Below, one piece after another: positions 62,891 through 64,000 of a stretch of 64,000 nt of DNA. The stretch is from positions 124,001-188,000 of the forward strand of contig NZ_WPIN01000008.1 of assembly GCF_009754945.1 (NCBI RefSeq), read 5' to 3'. The notes beneath the pieces are model-generated. The model was not told the DNA's origin, searched no databases, and saw only the letters and a list, made by a program, of their open reading frames with translations. This DNA is from Spirosoma arboris (GTDB lineage: Bacteria > Bacteroidota > Bacteroidia > Cytophagales > Spirosomataceae). The position numbers and the translations under genes were made by a program. Position 1 is the first letter of the stretch, and the number at the start of each line of letters is the position of its first letter.

Positions 62891-63784
62891 TTAATTTGCG
62901 GCTGTCACTTTTGCCGGGGGATTCTTAAGCTTTTCTTTTTCCTTTTCGCGTTCCTGTTCCTGCTTATCCAGTCGTTCGATTTCTTTCTGGCTGGTTTCGT
63001 ACATCTTCTCCGACTGCTTAAGGAACTTGCTATTAGGAAATTTGTCAATAAATGCCTGATGATAACTTATCGCTTCCTGATAACGTTCCTTTTGCTTGTT
63101 TTCCAGACTATTCTGCGCCAGACTGAATTCAGCATCTACTTTTAGGAATGCCAATTCTTCATTGTACTGAGAGTCCGGAAACTCTCTCTGAAAGTTATTG
63201 ATCGCGATTACCGACGATTTATAAGAAGCAATGTTGAAACCACTGGTTTTGTAGTAGAGCTTGGCTTTTTCATAGGCTTTGCGCTCCAGTTTTCCACGTA
63301 GATCCAGAATCTGTTTAGTGGCATCGTCGCGATACTTGCTGTCTGGATAGGCGTTGATGAAATCCTGGAGTGCAGAGGTAGCCGTTAATGTGTTTGACTG
63401 ATCAAGATTGAATGAGGGCGTGTCCCGGTAAAGCGAGTAGGCATACATATACATAGCCTCCTGAGCATAATCTGATCGGGCAAAGGTTTCGTAAAACTTC
63501 TTGAATAAAGTTGCACTCAGCAAGTACTGTGCCTGTTGATACTGCGTATAGGCATAATAAAACTGAGCCAGTTCAGATTCATTACTGCCTTTCAGAACAG
63601 GGATAAGTTCTTCGAACAGGAGACCTGCCCGATACCAATCTCCCTTTTTATAATACGCAAGGGCTCCTTTGTACTTAGCATCATCGTTACCACTTTTCTG
63701 CAATTTAGAGAAAGGGCTACACGAACCCAGTAAAAACACTACCCCAATCCCTAGCAGAATCTTACCAAAATGACGTTGTTGCAT
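62891..63784 (-). CDS. bamD: Outer-membrane protein assembly factor BamD
   Basis: TPR lipoprotein of the BAM complex that folds outer-membrane proteins. ATG 63784 gives 297 residues with lipobox FLLGSC (C22); an upstream in-frame ATG at 63802 adds six residues. TPR-like repeats run through about 35-250 (ALAYYKKGDWYRAGLLFEEL, FYYAYTQYQQAQYLLSATLFKKF, AMYMYAYSLYRDTPS). The end is a charged coiled tail (QEREKEKEKLK). It precedes rpoZ. A near-leaderless promoter is predicted immediately upstream. Confidence 0.92.
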   Translation of the reverse strand: MQQRHFGKILLGIGVVFLLGSCSPFSKLQKSGNDDAKYKGALAYYKKGDWYRAGLLFEELIPVLKGSNESELAQFYYAYTQYQQAQYLLSATLFKKFYETFARSDYAQEAMYMYAYSLYRDTPSFNLDQSNTLTATSALQDFINAYPDSKYRDDATKQILDLRGKLERKAYEKAKLYYKTSGFNIASYKSSVIAINNFQREFPDSQYNEELAFLKVDAEFSLAQNSLENKQKERYQEAISYHQAFIDKFPNSKFLKQSEKMYETSQKEIERLDKQEQEREKEKEKLKNPPAKVTAAN

Positions 63785-63791
63785 ATGTTTG

Positions 63792-63799
63792 CAAAGATA
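63792..63799 (-). promoter_or_regulatory. -7 box immediately upstream of bamD
   Basis: TATCTTTG (minus strand, 63799-63792) matches TAnnTTTG and ends 7 nt before the bamD ATG at 63784. Initiation 4-7 nt downstream would give an almost leaderless mRNA. The -33 position has only GTG at about 20 nt, so the match is partial. Confidence 0.5.
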
Positions 63800-63909
63800 C
63801 AAAAAAAATACAGGCTACACCGATTTAACGACGACGCAGCCTGTGGTAGTGCCGAAAATGACCGGCAATTTAATGCTGTTTAGGTTATTTTAACAATTGG
63901 CGCTAAAGC

Positions 63910-64000
63910 TCACTGATGGCGAACAAGCAAACGTTTCGTTGCTACTTTCTTACCATCGACTGAGAGTTGATACAGGTAATAACCAGTATCCAAGGGGCGA
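63910..64000 (-). CDS. C-terminus of a T9SS-exported protein, cut by window edge
   Basis: Thirty codons of a gene that continues beyond the window. The sequence ends LDTGYYLYQLSVDGKKVATK then RLLVRHQ and stop, a typical type A C-terminal sorting signal of the type IX secretion system (GxYxYxL...GKxxxxKRLLV pattern). The protein itself would be exported across the outer membrane and surface-attached or released. Its function cannot be seen here. Confidence 0.82.
   Translation of the reverse strand, partial: RPLDTGYYLYQLSVDGKKVATKRLLVRHQ

Noticed and set aside
1..64000. tRNA, rRNA, riboswitch and phage/attachment sites
   Set aside because: I scanned for typical cloverleaf ends, conserved rRNA words, and integrase genes and saw none; a covariance-model scan would be needed to exclude small RNAs.

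Overview
The window reads as chromosomal DNA of a Bacteroidota bacterium, most likely a Cytophagales member close to Spirosoma. The gene order bamD-rpoZ-coaBC-porD(DUF4835)-recN, a partial protein ending in a type IX secretion (T9SS) sorting signal, DUF6427, FucP-like sugar transporters, Tat-exported GH109 and TIM-barrel sugar proteins, a Rho factor with a huge disordered N-terminus, rare Shine-Dalgarno sequences and several TTG-N19/20-TAnnTTTG promoters all point there. No rRNA, tRNA, phage, insertion sequence or CRISPR array was seen. The genus is inferred from general knowledge of these families, not from a database search.

Layout. 1-7.2 kb: a truncated di-haem peroxidase, a secreted purple-acid-phosphatase-like enzyme, a queuosine-precursor transporter, a DUF6427 membrane protein, rbfA and a LolC/E permease. 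7.2-11 kb: a minus-strand set of GH109 alpha-N-acetylgalactosaminidase, FucP-type transporter and GHMP sugar kinase, which could take a released amino sugar into the cell and phosphorylate it. 11-18 kb: an MBL-fold hydrolase, an overlapping QueD/PTPS-FolE pair (pterin/queuosine precursors), a TIM-barrel sugar isomerase, a PLP dehydratase, a GNAT enzyme and a sorbosone-dehydrogenase-like lipoprotein. 18-20.3 kb: an ECF sigma factor overlapping a gene for an unusual protein with one inner-membrane helix and a C-terminal beta-barrel. 20.5-34.4 kb: GH88 and GH105 unsaturated uronyl hydrolases, an HAE-type RND pump with its adaptor, and Uma2, Nudix, FAD and GMC enzymes. 34.4-43.6 kb: a small NTPase, glutaryl-CoA dehydrogenase, a WYL regulator with an SRPBCC protein, a polysaccharide deacetylase, an MFS transporter, a voltage-gated channel coupled to an outer-membrane protein, and an OprB-like porin. 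43.9-49.6 kb: a complete heavy-metal-type (CzcCBA) tripartite pump. 49.6-64 kb: envelope and housekeeping genes including rho, coaX, lptC, a cytochrome c/SCO pair, recN, porD, coaBC, rpoZ and bamD.

The most striking non-coding signal is a set of long inverted repeats at gene boundaries. They have unrelated sequences but a shared architecture: many arms are themselves tandem arrays of a 7-nt unit (or 9- or 14-nt in other copies), then repeated in inverted orientation. They mostly lie between convergent or consecutive genes and often overlap stop codons; one seems to have become part of the lptC signal-peptide coding region. I consider this repeat class, together with the sigma/beta-barrel pair, the best candidates for something not yet well described.
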